DNA from: Chromera velia
Taxonomy: Eukaryota > Sar > Chromeraceae
Reading direction: 5' to 3'
Assembly (NCBI GenBank): GCA_018398765.1
Contig: JAHBMJ010001425.1
Coordinates: forward strand, 1-22,298
Length of the DNA stretch: 22,298 bases
Under the pieces are notes generated by a model that was given only the letters and a program-made list of their open reading frames with translations, was not told where the DNA came from and ran no database searches. Shown in pieces: positions 1 to 9,856 of this stretch (positions within the stretch are counted from its first letter, which is position 1; the number at the start of each line of letters is the position of its first letter). A program made the position numbers and the translations under genes.

Positions 1-26
1 GGGGCGGGGCGGGGAAGGGGAGGGGG
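1..26. repeat. G-rich tract at left edge
   Basis: Five or more runs of four or five G separated by single C or AA. The spacing would permit a G-quadruplex. Its position at the extreme edge suggests the window or contig begins where assembly failed in low-complexity sequence. Confidence 0.6.
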
Positions 27-240
27 TTGGATACTATGAGGTGAATCGAATCGAATCATTCGAATGAATGAAGAACTAGCTGTCTCTCTCCACTCTCTCT
101 TTCATTTGCATTCATCGCTTTCCCATTTCCTTTTTTTTTCTTAATCTTCCTGGCTCCATTTCTCTGTCGGGTCCGAAAGGATGCTTGTGTGTAGTTTGCC
201 ACTCCTTGCTTTCTCTCTCGTGACTTTTTTGCGTGCACAG

Positions 241-728
241 GATGCACAAAAAGACACAACAGACGTGTACTCTACCGCAATCAAACCATCAGTGAAGGCG
301 AACGATGTAATCGAAGCAGCTCTTCTACCTCTCTTTCTCTCTCTTGCTCTCTCTTGCTTCCTTCCCTCTTTTTCTTCATGCAAACGGTCAAGCAGGAAGA
401 CCGCTTTTTGGAGAGCCCTACGGTGAGTGACGGAGTCCGTGGCTGTACGTCGGCCTCCCTTTCACTTCGGTTCGAGGGTCATGTGTTGCCTCGTTCGACC
501 CTCGGCGGCAATCTTTTAATATCATTTGTTTTTTTATTATATTGCATACTGTCAGGCATGCTTGATTGCTTGCGTGCATGCGTATACGATGTTCCCCGCT
601 CTTCGCTCTTTCTTTTCCTCTATCCCTGTCTTCGATCAACCCCCCCCCCCCCCCCCCCCCCCCCCCCTCTCTCTCTCTCTGTGCCTTTGTTTTTGTTTTT
701 GTTCAAGTATGGTGGGTGGGAAGCTTAG
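241..728 (+). CDS. Possible 3'-terminal exons of a gene truncated by the left edge
   Basis: Not recognised. Position 241 follows a pyrimidine-rich stretch ending in GTGCACAG, a good acceptor. The open segment 241-306 (22 codons, beginning DAQKDTTDVYSTAIKP) ends before GTAATC. A second segment, 396-422, follows AAGCAG, encodes EDRFLESPT and ends exactly at a GTGAGT donor. Both are in phase 0, so they join without a frame change. A third segment, 708-728, after a long CT- and T-rich tract ending CAAG, would encode YGGWEA followed by TAG at 726-728. An alternative last exon starts near 780 after AAAACAG and reads TMEEERKVPER before a stop near 905. Upstream exons would lie outside the window. 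The exon-like pieces are short, so chance is possible; transcript data would settle it. Confidence 0.3.
640..681. repeat. 28-base poly-C followed by CT microsatellite
   Basis: Positions 640-667 are uninterrupted C, followed directly by alternating CT. If 708-728 is an exon, this tract is part of the polypyrimidine stretch in front of its acceptor. The exact run length is unreliable in most sequencing data. Confidence 0.9.
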
Positions 729-751
729 GTGAGTGAGTGAGTGAGTGAGTG
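729..751. repeat. GTGA tetranucleotide repeat
   Basis: Five to six tandem GTGA units begin immediately after the putative last exon at 708-728. Each unit looks like the start of a splice donor. The same kind of repeat starts the real intron at 13138. Confidence 0.8.
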
Positions 752-1251
752 CATGAATGAGTCTCGATCGAAAAACAGACCATGGAGGAAGAAAGGAAGG
801 TCCCAGAGAGAGTAGCCACGCACACCACCCGGAAGGAAAGAGAGGACTTAAAACAACCTGCCGGGGAAGAATTGGCAAGCAGAAAAAAGAGCCATAGGGG
901 TTGTTAAGGGGTGTTTGCACATCTCTGCCTGCTCCTGGATCCAACAAACAAAGACACTCGCCTCCTGATTGCGTACGATTGATTGTCGTATGTTCCGACT
1001 GCTTTGTTTTCTTTTCCACAATCATTGCCTCGAAATGGAGGTGGAAAGACAAAGAGACGCTCCAAAGAGAGAGGGGGGGACAGCAGGGCTGGACCGGTTC
1101 TTCTATTTGACTGACAGGAAGGGTGAGAAAGTTGATATGTGGGCTCCACCTGAAGTGAGGGAGCCTTCCTCAATCGAGCATCAAAACTGGAGGGGGGCTT
1201 CCGATAGTATGCGGATTAGTGTGCTGGGCTCAGGAACTAGGCATGTCACAG

Positions 1252-1450
1252 CAAAAAAAAAAAAAAGAAAAAAAGTCTCTATAGAAAAACGAGTTATCTA
1301 CTTTTTTCTTTCTTTTTTTTTTTTTTTGGCCTGCAACACCTTGCAACACTTGCGCAACACCCGTGCAACAGCTAAACAACAGTTGTTTTAGACAAAAAAA
1401 AAAGAAAGAAAAAAAAAAACCTGACAAAGAGAGTTATTTACTTTTTTTTT
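1252..1450. repeat. Paired A-tract/T-tract blocks around a phased GCAACAC cluster
   Basis: Two similar blocks, each an A-rich tract followed about 20 bases later by GAGTTATYTACTTTTTT, lie at about 1252-1330 and 1394-1450. Between them GCAACA(C) occurs at 1333, 1343, 1354 and 1365, spaced 10 or 11 bases. No coding potential is apparent. The block pair may be a degraded direct repeat; the function of the cluster is unknown. Confidence 0.5.
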
Positions 1451-1639
1451 CTGTGATACCCCTAGGCTTAGGAAGCCTGTGGGGGTGCATGTGGGTGCTG
1501 CTTGGTGGCACTTCGTGGGCATCTCTATGTTTTGTTGTCCCCGTCTAAGTGAAACCATTGGCCCTCTATATCAGATAGTCGGCTGGTCGTGATTGATTGA
1601 TTCGATATTCATCCATGGACCATGCTGGGTGACCACTGA

Positions 1640-2260
1640 CCTTGCATCTTCCTTTTTGGTCAAATTAATTAAACTCGTAATACACTTTAATTACCCTATA
1701 AAATTTCCTGTTGAAATCCTTGTTGTTTTACCTGTTACAGGTATTTTCACTACTTAGGGGAACAAAATTAATGCATAATTTTTTAAAAAAAAGCGAAGAT
1801 TTGAGTTTTTTAGAAAAAAGGGGCGGCTACATAGTGGCGTTAGCCGTAACTAATATAACTGTGTTACATATACATGGCCATATTATGTTTTATGTGGTGC
1901 GTAATATAAGTTGAAATGTAAATGTTATGGTTAAGGGCATAAATTATGCAAAGTTACTAGGCAAAGTTATCTTTAGGCAGGTAGGAAAGCACTTGAACAA
2001 CAAACGTTAACTATAAAGTTGCATCAACTGATTATAAACTGATTGATAACGATAATTTAAAAACACAGATTTGATGTAGCAATCGTTCTTCATATAATGT
2101 TTAAGTTTAACAGAGCCTCATCAATCGTTCTTACTGTAGCAATTAAGGGCTGATCGGGGCTGATTCGTTTCATTCGAAACTTAGACATTTACTGAAGTCG
2201 AGTGATAACAATGATAGCGGGCATTTTTAAGTTTTGTCATCAATCTGATTCAGTAGATCT
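1640..2260. other. AT-rich non-coding island
   Basis: Base composition becomes markedly AT-rich compared with the flanks. No long ORF is present. CAATCGTTCTT occurs twice (near 2080 and 2124), and a CGGCTA/TAGCCG hairpin lies near 1825-1850. I found no convincing terminal inverted repeat, so I do not call a transposon. From 2260 to 2606 the composition returns to normal and I see no gene. Confidence 0.5.
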
Positions 2261-2608
2261 CCAGACTGACGTAGTAGTCTCAATTTATCCTTCCTCTTCC
2301 CTTATTTTGAAGTCCTCCGCTCTCTCTGCTTCCTCCTCTCCCCCCTCTTGATAGCCCATATACAGCTCCTCTCCCCCCTCCTCTTCCTGGTTCTGGGGCC
2401 GGGAGAGCCCGGGATCTTTGGAGGTAGAGCTCTTCCAGGCCCGCTTCTCAAGCCAAGAAAGAAGGGATGGATTGGCTGGTAGCCAGGAGCTTGGCCACTT
2501 GATTATGTCAGTAAAGTTACTGCCGCGATCGACACCGTGACGCGTGCAATGAAGGCCATGCGTGGGGGATTATAGGCCTTAAAATCTTAAAATTACGTTT
2601 TTAACGTA

Positions 2609-2914
2609 TATCTATGAGGAATAACAAACTAAAATATCTGAGATATTTAAGGATATTTGTAATTATTTCTATCCCCCATTACTTCTATCTAAGTGTGACT
2701 CATACATAAGATAATGAAAGATAATGATAATGATAATTAAATTATTTAAAATAATTATTTGGTGAAAGATCATCAAATATCTTAAAATATCTTGAAATAT
2801 CATAAATATCCCTAAATATCTTCAAATATCTGGATATTTGGATATTTCATAATCAAATATCTTGGATATATGGATATTTCAGTCTAGATTTCAGTTTGTC
2901 ATTCCTCATAGATC
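2609..2914. mobile_element. MITE-like element with 27-bp terminal inverted repeats and TA flanks
   Basis: The left end (2609-2635) and the reverse complement of the right end (2888-2914) agree at 24 of 27 positions, sharing the core ATCTATGAGGAAT. A TA dinucleotide sits immediately outside each end (2607-2608 and 2915-2916), the target duplication typical of Tc1/mariner-type elements. The 306-bp interior is very AT-rich, has no ORF, and carries about a dozen AAATATC or GATATTT motifs in both orientations. Small size, terminal inverted repeats, TA flanks and absence of coding fit a non-autonomous miniature inverted-repeat element. The transposase family is inferred only from the TA. Confidence 0.75.
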
Positions 2915-2916
2915 TA

Positions 2917-3465
2917 AGAGAGAGGTTTTCCATCAGTATGCTCGATCTGCTATCAACGAAGCCTTCGTTTAGTCTCATCTTCCTGAGGTTTGTGTCTCGG
3001 GGAATACTAAATCTTCTGAGGCCGACAGAACCTCACACACAGCCTCGGCAGAGAGCCAATCACCACGGTGTTTTCCTCTTCCTCTGTACTTCCATCGCAA
3101 CAATCCACGTACACTAGTGGTCTGGCTTGATCTGGTTCTACCCTTCCTCGAAAAAATATTCTCTCTCTGTGGATCAGCATTCATGGTCTCTTTCCACAGG
3201 CAGTTATAATCTCTTCAAGCACAATACTTTCTCTCATGTGGCTTGCAAAGGAAGGACCAGATCAATCCATCAGACCAACTGTTCTATGGAAGCACCACAC
3301 TCAGTTTGAACAGGAAGAAATCTGTGACTCTGTCTGCCTTGGATTGAGCCGTCTGTTCGAACAAAGCTCTGCTATCCACCTGTAATATAATCAGTAGTCT
3401 AGCGGTAACAGAGCTCATATTCCAAGGAATAAAAGTAATGACACGAAGAAGGAGTGAACGGTTGG
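2917..3465. other. Intergenic stretch without a recognisable gene
   Basis: Short ORFs occur on both strands, but none has a recognisable domain or a convincing splice context. No repeat structure was seen. Confidence 0.4.
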
Positions 3466-3711
3466 CGTAGCGTTGTGAAGGTCTGACAAGCAGTTATATC
3501 AGGATGAAATGAAGTACGCGCGCATAATATATGTAGGGCGCATGCATACATGCATGCCGGGAATTAATTGTGCAGCATGCAGTCTCTATGAAGACATCCG
3601 TTGTTTGTCTTATAGAACAGAGATAGTAGAACTACCCATGTATGACAGAACCTTTATCCGTATGTAGGAGCTGATCTCAGCTACGACTAGCTGAGGGCCT
3701 ACATCCCTACG
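3466..3711. repeat. Dispersed repeat family 1, copy 1
   Basis: A 246-bp unit nearly identical to 8673-8917 in the same orientation, with a handful of substitutions such as TATATC versus TGTGTC. It begins CGTAGCGTTG and ends CCCTACG, so CGTAG/CTACG forms a very short terminal inversion. It contains a GCATGC-rich palindromic stretch and a CTCAGCT/AGCTGAG hairpin near the right end. No ORF or A-rich tail. A small non-autonomous element is the simplest reading; the family is not identified. Confidence 0.85.
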
Positions 3712-3925
3712 TGGCAGCGGAGCACACGATCCAGCCTCAGTGGGTTCGTGCGCTCTCTTCGGATTGATTGTTCGAACAGCCTTTCGCGCTGCAGTCGCAT
3801 TGCTTGTCGATTGAGCTTTGCACGTGGTCACTGTAGGAAGTCCAATTCAGTAGAAGCCACCTTTTTCAGAGCCCTTTGAATTTCTTTGTCAGTTGGCAGT
3901 CATGTCGGTAGTAGAACGGTAGTAG

Positions 3926-5002
3926 AATTTTGTGCTGTTGCTCGAGGCTCTTGACTGGTTCAAGAACATCCCCATCCTTCACGTGCAGAAGAACGGTCAA
4001 GCCCTCCTGGCAGATCTTCAAGGCAGAACACTCGCAGAGAATCTTGTGGAGGCTGCAGGTGGGTCTTCCACAGCCGCTCCTTCAGAAAAAAGGAATCCAC
4101 AGTCACCCTCAAGAAGATTCCTTGCCGATACAGAGGGAATTTTGAAGAAGTCGAAGACCCGAAGGAGTCAGAAGTTGACCGCTGGAGCCTGGGCCCGCAA
4201 ACAAGCAAACGGCTTATTAGGCGGCAGCACAAAGAAGCAGAAGACACCTTCAGGGGGAGGAGGGAGCAATAACAGTCCCCTGTCTGCGTCGCAAAGGTTG
4301 CAGATGAATGTGAAGAGAGAGAAGAGTCCCCACAGGAGAAGTGATTGGAGGCCCGTGAGGTCCGTCCCTGGTGTGCTAGTAGACCTGTCCACCCAGAAAG
4401 AGTCTGTTGAGAGAGAAGATAGAGGTCAGAGTACTTTCCTCCAGGTGACGTCCGAAGAAGCAGAAGAGAAGGAAAAAGACAGGGAGGGGCCGTCTTCTGA
4501 TGCTGGTCGACCGACTGACCAGGAAGACATTGACATGTACGACCCTAGCAGTGAAGAAACCCCGTCATTCAGTCCGGTCCAGCCCGTCCCAGTGATGGAA
4601 CCCATGCCGATGATGATTGGCAGAACTGAAGCAGGTGGAAAGGGGAAAGCCGAGAGAAGGAGAGAGAAACAACAGAGGAAGAGAGAGAGGCAAAAGGAGG
4701 TGAAGCACCATACAGAGATCAATACCATCTGGCAGGCTCGTGGGGATAGCCACCAGACAAATCTTGGTGCCTCCCTTCAAGGAGTAAGTGCAGAGGTGTA
4801 AGTAGAGAGACGGGATAGGGTTATAGTGCAGGAAGACCGAAAAAGAAGGAAAGAGGAGCGAAAGGAGTGGAAGAGGCAAGAGACTCAGAGAGCCGAAATC
4901 AACGCCCTCAAGCAGAGGCAGTCGTCGCTTCTTGGAAACCAAGCAAGAGCGACGGGGGAGAAAGAGCAGTGGGGGAGATTCAGCAGCAACTCTGTGCCCT
5001 AA
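3926..5002 (+). pseudogene. Charged ORF interrupted by an in-frame stop, unassigned
   Basis: The frame is open from just after a TAG near 3923 to TAA at 4799-4801. It has no ATG at its beginning: the first possible starts are GTG or CTG, near 3932. The predicted ~290-residue product starts with a compact segment (VLLLEALDWFKNIPILHVQK), then becomes low-complexity and rich in K, R, E, S and G, including a GGGG stretch. After the TAA the same frame is open for another 66 codons to a TAA at 5000, with similar charged composition. The motif 'charged run then EIN' occurs on both sides of the stop (HHTEINTIWQ and QRAEINALKQ), suggesting the stop interrupts one original frame. GTAAGT at 4798 resembles a donor, but the nearest acceptor would give a 34-base intron, far shorter than others here. 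No known domain recognised; it could be a decayed gene, a retroelement gag-like remnant, or one exon of a real gene. Confidence 0.4.
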
Positions 5003-6018
5003 CTTAGAGATCCCCATGAAATTCGAGAGCAACAAGTTGAACACAGAATCACGTCAGTACGCCTTCGCAGTAGCCAGAGGGCCTTGCCCACGACCGGCCA
5101 TCATAGCGTTCTTGTTTTTTCTGGGTGAGGCCCGGCACTGGCCACTGGGTCTTAGTCCACCCAAGAGCCCTACCTCTAAATTCTCATACAAATAAGAGCT
5201 GTGCCTCACTCTCACAACTTCAAATCACCCGAGATTACCAGCCGTAATGCTTCTTCATGAAACCCAAGCACCGACAAACGGTCCTCCGAGAAAAGCTCAG
5301 TCTGACCTGCAGCACAGATATGCAAAAATTCATAAAGTGGCTTACCTTCTGGCCACCCAGAGCTGGCCCCTTCATCCAGAAAGCCTTTCCAGCTCCTCAT
5401 CTAGAGCTTGTTAGAGCGCACGCACAGAAGGGATTCAATAAAAGCTTTACTGGGGCAACTTTGTAGGCCTTTTTGTGTGGAGACGGGCTAGGAGACGGGC
5501 CGTGCCCTTTATGATGGAAGATCAAAATTGCCCTCTCAGGGCAACTAGTAGAGTGAATGTCATAAACCCAAGAAAAAGCAAAGAAGCCAATCCTCTGGGC
5601 TTTCGATAAAGCCTACTTTCATTGCAGCTGGAGAGCAAGTCTGTGTGATGGGAAAGAGGCGCCACTAGGTCGTGCTCTGATCGACTTGAAACATTCGACG
5701 GAAAGCCGATTTTGGGAGCCGATTTTAGATTGGCCAACCATGTGACAGCCCCGGAAGGCAAGCTACACGTTGCGGGCCAGGGCCCGGCTGGCCATCAAGG
5801 CCAAAAAGCACTTCTCGGCTGCGCATTGACCCATCAAAATGCCGATCTGAAAAATTTTCAGTCAGGTCTTCAAAAAGTTCTCCTCTGCTCAGAAAGTCGG
5901 GTCAACAGAATGAGCCTCTATCCATAAAATCTCGTTGTCAAGCGTTCCATTAGATTGTATTGGAAGGCTTAACAACGACGAAATCGTGTTCAGCCTGTTA
6001 TTCCAGAACCTTATTTTT
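5003..6018. other. Intergenic stretch with no supported gene
   Basis: Only short overlapping ORFs without recognisable domains. AATAAA near 5437 is a possible polyadenylation signal, but no gene end can be tied to it. Small local duplications occur (GAGACGGG twice near 5480, GCCGATTTT twice near 5705). Confidence 0.4.
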
Positions 6019-6028
6019 AGAGGGGTTA

Positions 6029-6062
6029 CAGATTCCGGAGTTTTTTCCCCCTCCGGTATCTG
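6029..6062. repeat. Short perfect-loop hairpin
   Basis: CAGATTCCGGAG (6029-6040) pairs with CTCCGGTATCTG (6051-6062) with one T:T mismatch across a 10-base loop rich in T and C. Weak extra pairing between AGAGG near 6019 and CCTCT near 6077 may extend it. It stands about 140 bases before a far larger inverted repeat. Confidence 0.7.
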
Positions 6063-6200
6063 TGTTGGCTGGACACCTCTGGTTACTCGTGGGAGTGGTT
6101 GCTTTGGTGCAAAGGAGTTGTACAACACCTAGAAGGGTTGCCGGACTGGTTTGGATCGCTCAATCAGGTCAGTTTATTTTGTGTCATTCCATCAGCAACA

Positions 6201-6425
6201 GGGGGGGGTGGACCCTCTCGTAGGGGTACGAAGCGGCGGAATTTCGTACCCCTGGTGGAGGGGGGGGGTCCGACTCCCTCTGCAGGTTTGCGTCCAAAAT
6301 GTGTCTAGGAAACACTCCTAGATACATTTTGGACGCAAACCTGCAGAGCAGGTCGGACCCCCCCCCTCCACCAAGGGTACGAAATTCCGCCGCTTCGTAC
6401 CCCTGCGAGAGGGTCCACCCCCCCC
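6201..6425. repeat. Large nested inverted repeat (foldback element), 110-bp arms
   Basis: Arms 6201-6310 and 6316-6425 are reverse complements at 104 of 110 positions without gaps, around a 5-base loop (AACAC). Each arm starts with a run of eight G or C. Inside each arm a second palindrome is present: in the left arm GGGGTACGAA (6223-6232) pairs with TTCGTACCCC (6243-6252). No clear target-site duplication flanks it. Transcribed RNA would form a nearly perfect long hairpin; as DNA it could extrude as a branched cruciform. No ORF of interest. Confidence 0.9.
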
Positions 6426-6789
6426 TCCTAGTGAGGGAATTGAAAAAATCTTGTTTGCAGAGATGAGCCTTCTTGGTGCATACAGAAAGCTTCATACGAT
6501 GTTTGTGAGTGTTTCTGTATGGCTGCAACCTGGCCATTATGGTTTTTGAATGACTGACCGGTCTGCCCTCGGCAAAGCACAAAACTGCCGTCTCCCTTTG
6601 CATGTGTTGTTCACCCCTGCCCCCCTCCTCTGCTCTTTGCAGGTCGTAGGTCTCCTCCAGGAGATGCTTGTTTTGTGTCCCCGTCCTTTTTCAACTCCTC
6701 CAGAGGTAGGTCTTTGCATTTTCGTTAAGGCCGCAGTCTTCAGACTGCGAAAGGGAGTAGCGCCCCTACGTGCCGAGCCTGTGTTTTTT
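6426..6789. other. Non-coding spacer between the foldback element and the 36-bp array
   Basis: No gene supported. Short ORFs on both strands lack recognisable domains. The right part becomes pyrimidine-rich and grades into the tandem array. Confidence 0.4.
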
Positions 6790-7545
6790 TCTACCTGCCT
6801 GACTGCCTCCGAAATTTCGCCCTTCTTGCCTGCATGACTGCCCTCTAGCTTTCGGCCTTTCTGTCTGGCTAAATGCCTTCCCAATTTCAGCCTTTCCGCC
6901 CGCCCTATTGCCTTCCTAATTTCGGCCTTTGCCGTGCTCCCAATTTTTGTCTTCCTGCCTGCTCGATTGCCTTCCTAATTTCGGCCTTCTTGCCGCCCTG
7001 ACTGCCTTCCAGAGTTTTGCATTCCTGCCATGCTGACTGCTTTCCCATTTTGGCCTTCTTACCTATCTGACTGCTCTCCAAATTTTGGTCTTTCTGTTTG
7101 CCTCAATGCTTTCCAAATTTCGGCCTTTCTATCTGCCTGACTGACTTTGCAATTTCGGCCTTCCTGCCTGTCCGGTTGCCTTCCCAATTTCGGCTTTCCT
7201 ACCTGCCTGATTGCCTTCCCTATTTTGGCCTTCCTTCTTGCCCAAGTTTCCTCCTAACGCTTCCTAATTTCGGTCATCCTGCTTGCCCGATGGCCTTCCC
7301 AATTTTGTTCTTCCTTCTGGCCCGACTGTCTTCCCAAGTTCGGCCTTCTTGTGTATCTGACTACCTCCCAGAGTTCGTTCTTTCTGCTTACATGCCTGCC
7401 TTCCAATTTCGGTCTTCTTGGCGGCCTGACTGCCTTTCAATTTCGGCCTTCCTGCCCGCCCTAGTGCCCACCTGATTGCCTTCCCGATTTCGGCCTTCCT
7501 GCCCGTCCGATTGCTTTCCCAATTTCAGTCTTCCTGCTTTCATGT
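6790..7545. repeat. Degenerate ~36-bp minisatellite, about 20 units
   Basis: A pyrimidine-rich unit of 34-36 bases recurs, with landmark AATTTCGGCCTTCCTGCC followed by a TGACTGCC-like segment. I count roughly 20-22 landmarks between about 6810 and 7535. Because the period is close to 12 codons, one frame stays open (7098-7475) as a 12-residue peptide repeat around PNFGLP. I treat that as a by-product of the repeat rather than a gene, since units vary in length and no start or splice signal stands out. Confidence 0.85.
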
Positions 7546-8672
7546 ATCATCCTGATGTAAATTAAAGATACAGATTGTGTTTGTATGCATGCTTTTATAT
7601 GTATTCTGGCAATTCGACTGACTTTCTGTTTGTGTGCACATATTTCTGCAGGTGGCGTTCACGGGTGTGCATGTTTGATATATATTGAGATGCCCCCCCT
7701 CCCCCTTCCCCCTACCCCTGACACACCCGCCGTTAAGCAGTGCCTCATATGAATTAAAAACAAAACAGTTATGATCATGAGAAGAAATGCTTCAATTAAA
7801 TCGATTCAGGGCCATTCAGATGCATTTCTTATTGTGTTTTCGTCTTAGCGTTAATTTACGATGATAGGTACCAAACAATTTATGGTTTTGAAAAAATATA
7901 TACTCTATATATACATTTTTTTATTTTATTTTTTAAACATCTTGCTAAGCTTAAATAGTCTTAAATAAATTATGAAAATCAATGAGTTTAAAGGTTAAAC
8001 TATCTATTTTAATGTTTTAAAAACTAAATTTTTTAAAGTCACTTTCCAGTACAAAAGTTTCAATTGTCAGTACAGTCAGTTTGAGCAGCAATTTTTTTTT
8101 CTTGGTGATCGTTTCAATCGTTGCGTGCCTTTGCTCAGCCGCGGGACGCGGCGTTGGAGGAAGGGGGCATGGTGCAGGTAAGAAAGGAAGGGAGGAGACA
8201 GAAGCAGGTGGCATGCAGTAAGGAGACAAAGCAAAGAGAGAAAGAGAAGAAGAGCTGACAGTGAGTGACGGCCAGAAAGGGAAGACTCTGTTTGTGCAGC
8301 ATGATGGCTGGAATAAAGCAGACATTCAGATCAATCAGAAAAAAGAGAGAGCAAGAGTTGAAGTAGGCAGAGGTGGCTGTATTGGCTACGGATTAGCCAA
8401 TCAGAGAAACAGTTTATCTCATGTGCTGCTGCATTCCAGGTTCAAATCCTGTGAACGATTCTTTATCCCGCTTTTCATATGAGAAAAGAAAGCCTGCTTT
8501 GGAATCAGTCGTCATAAGCCTAATCGATTAGCAGCAAAGGCTGGAAGAGGGAGAAAATGACTTGAGATGATTTGCATAGATTCGAGACCGTTCTGTATGG
8601 ACTGCGCCTTTTTGAGATCAAATTGCCTCATGGTAATGAAGTGGCGGGACACCACTTTAGAGAGAGGGGGCA
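7546..8672. other. Non-coding region with AT-rich island and possible Pol III box pair
   Basis: From about 7740 to 8060 the sequence is AT-rich without ORFs. Around 8374-8449 an A-box-like TGGCTGTATTGG and a good B-box match GGTTCAAATCC (8439-8449) lie 65 bases apart, but no cloverleaf can be drawn. A tRNA-derived SINE remnant is possible. TTGGCT/AGCCAA makes a small hairpin near 8383-8401. No protein gene supported. Confidence 0.35.
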
Positions 8673-8917
8673 CGTAGCGTTGTGAAGGTCTGACAAGCAG
8701 TTGTGTCAGGATGAAATGAAGTATGCACACATAATATGCATAGGGCGCATGCATGCATGCATGCCGGGAATTAATTGTGCAGCATGCAGTCTCTATGAAG
8801 ACATCCGTTGTTTGTCTTATAGAACAGAGATAGCAGAACTACCCATGCATGACAGAACCTTTATCCGTATGTAGGAGCTGATCCCAGCTATGACTAGCTG
8901 AGGCCTACATCCCTACG
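8673..8917. repeat. Dispersed repeat family 1, copy 2
   Basis: Second copy of the 246-bp element at 3466-3711, same orientation, 245 bp. It shares CGTAGCGTTGTGAAGG at the left and ACATCCCTACG at the right. Differences are mainly transitions (for example CGCGCGCATA versus CACACATA), consistent with decay after dispersal. The flanks of the two copies are unrelated, which supports transposition rather than segmental duplication. Confidence 0.85.
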
Positions 8918-9556
8918 GTTGGCTTGTTCTAGAAACGTTTATCCTAGAAGTCCTACTTCACAGTCTGGTTCTCCTGATAGTCAATCTGGATGCCATGAAC
9001 ACAAGCCGTCTTGAAGCTGTATTGATTGGAGTGGCTACGGGCGTATGCGTTTCCGCTTGGTCCCGCAAGGCAGGCTCATACGTTCTCTCAACACCACCGA
9101 CCGGCCCATGCCAAGTTGAATGCTTAGAGGCGGTACAGCTACGAGCATTCATGTCACAACTACAATAAATTTTATAGTCACCTAAACTGACTTAAACTTA
9201 AGCTAGAACTTAAAATTTTTATAATTATGGAGGATGAGGAGTAAAGTTAAAAAAAAAAAACTACGAATTTTGATAGAGAACAGGAATATAACTTTTATAA
9301 TTAGGTTGTACGATATAGTATGATATTGTAGGAGAGTACGTTTAATTTATTTGTTATTTCTTCTAATTTCTTCTGTAAAAAAATAATTATTGGTTCATAA
9401 CTTCACATCAATTATAATGACTCTGTACAGCTCTCCATTTTGCTTGTCCCAATAAGAAGAAAAACAACATCGCCGTTTCTGTTTCAATATTATATCAAAC
9501 ACGTTCGTAACGATAAAAGCAGCGCTCCAATCGACTTGGCATCATCGGAAATAGTC
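8918..9556. other. Intergenic stretch including an AT-rich island (about 9160-9480)
   Basis: No gene supported. The island has a 12-base A tract near 9249 and two similar TTTTATAATTA-type segments, but no terminal inverted repeat that I can see. Confidence 0.4.
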
Positions 9557-9557
9557 T

Positions 9558-9581
9558 ATTGATTGATTGATTGATTGATTG
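9558..9581. repeat. GATT tetranucleotide microsatellite
   Basis: Five to six tandem GATT units. The same motif recurs in intron 7 of the Aha1-like gene near 13258 and singly elsewhere in the window. Confidence 0.9.
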
Positions 9582-9856
9582 TATATGGGTCCCAAGCAGA
9601 ATCCCCGGCGGCCCATGCAAGAGTTTCAACTTCGAGTCCTCCATGTATGCATTGGACTCAGCCTCTCTATTCAGGGCCCCGGCATACCCCCAAAGGAGGT
9701 AGATATATGGGAGGACATTGGGAGGACGGATGCGGATACGTATAGACGCGCGGGCACGGCCGGACCGGCAACCGCGTACACGGCCTGGTAGCAATGACGT
9801 AAGCTTGCTCACATGCATGCTTGACGACTGGCCGTCTCCCGCGTGTCCATGCAGGT

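Noticed and set aside
7098-7475. 125-codon ORF with 12-residue repeats
   Set aside because: It follows from the ~36-bp minisatellite period, has no independent gene signal, and unit lengths vary.
6201-7545. CRISPR-like array
   Set aside because: Units are degenerate and directly abutting with no unique spacers, and the genome is eukaryotic.
8374-8449. tRNA gene suggested by GGTTCAAATCC and an A-box-like segment
   Set aside because: The boxes are 65 bases apart, the T stem closes with only four pairs, and no acceptor or anticodon stem can be drawn. At most a SINE relic.
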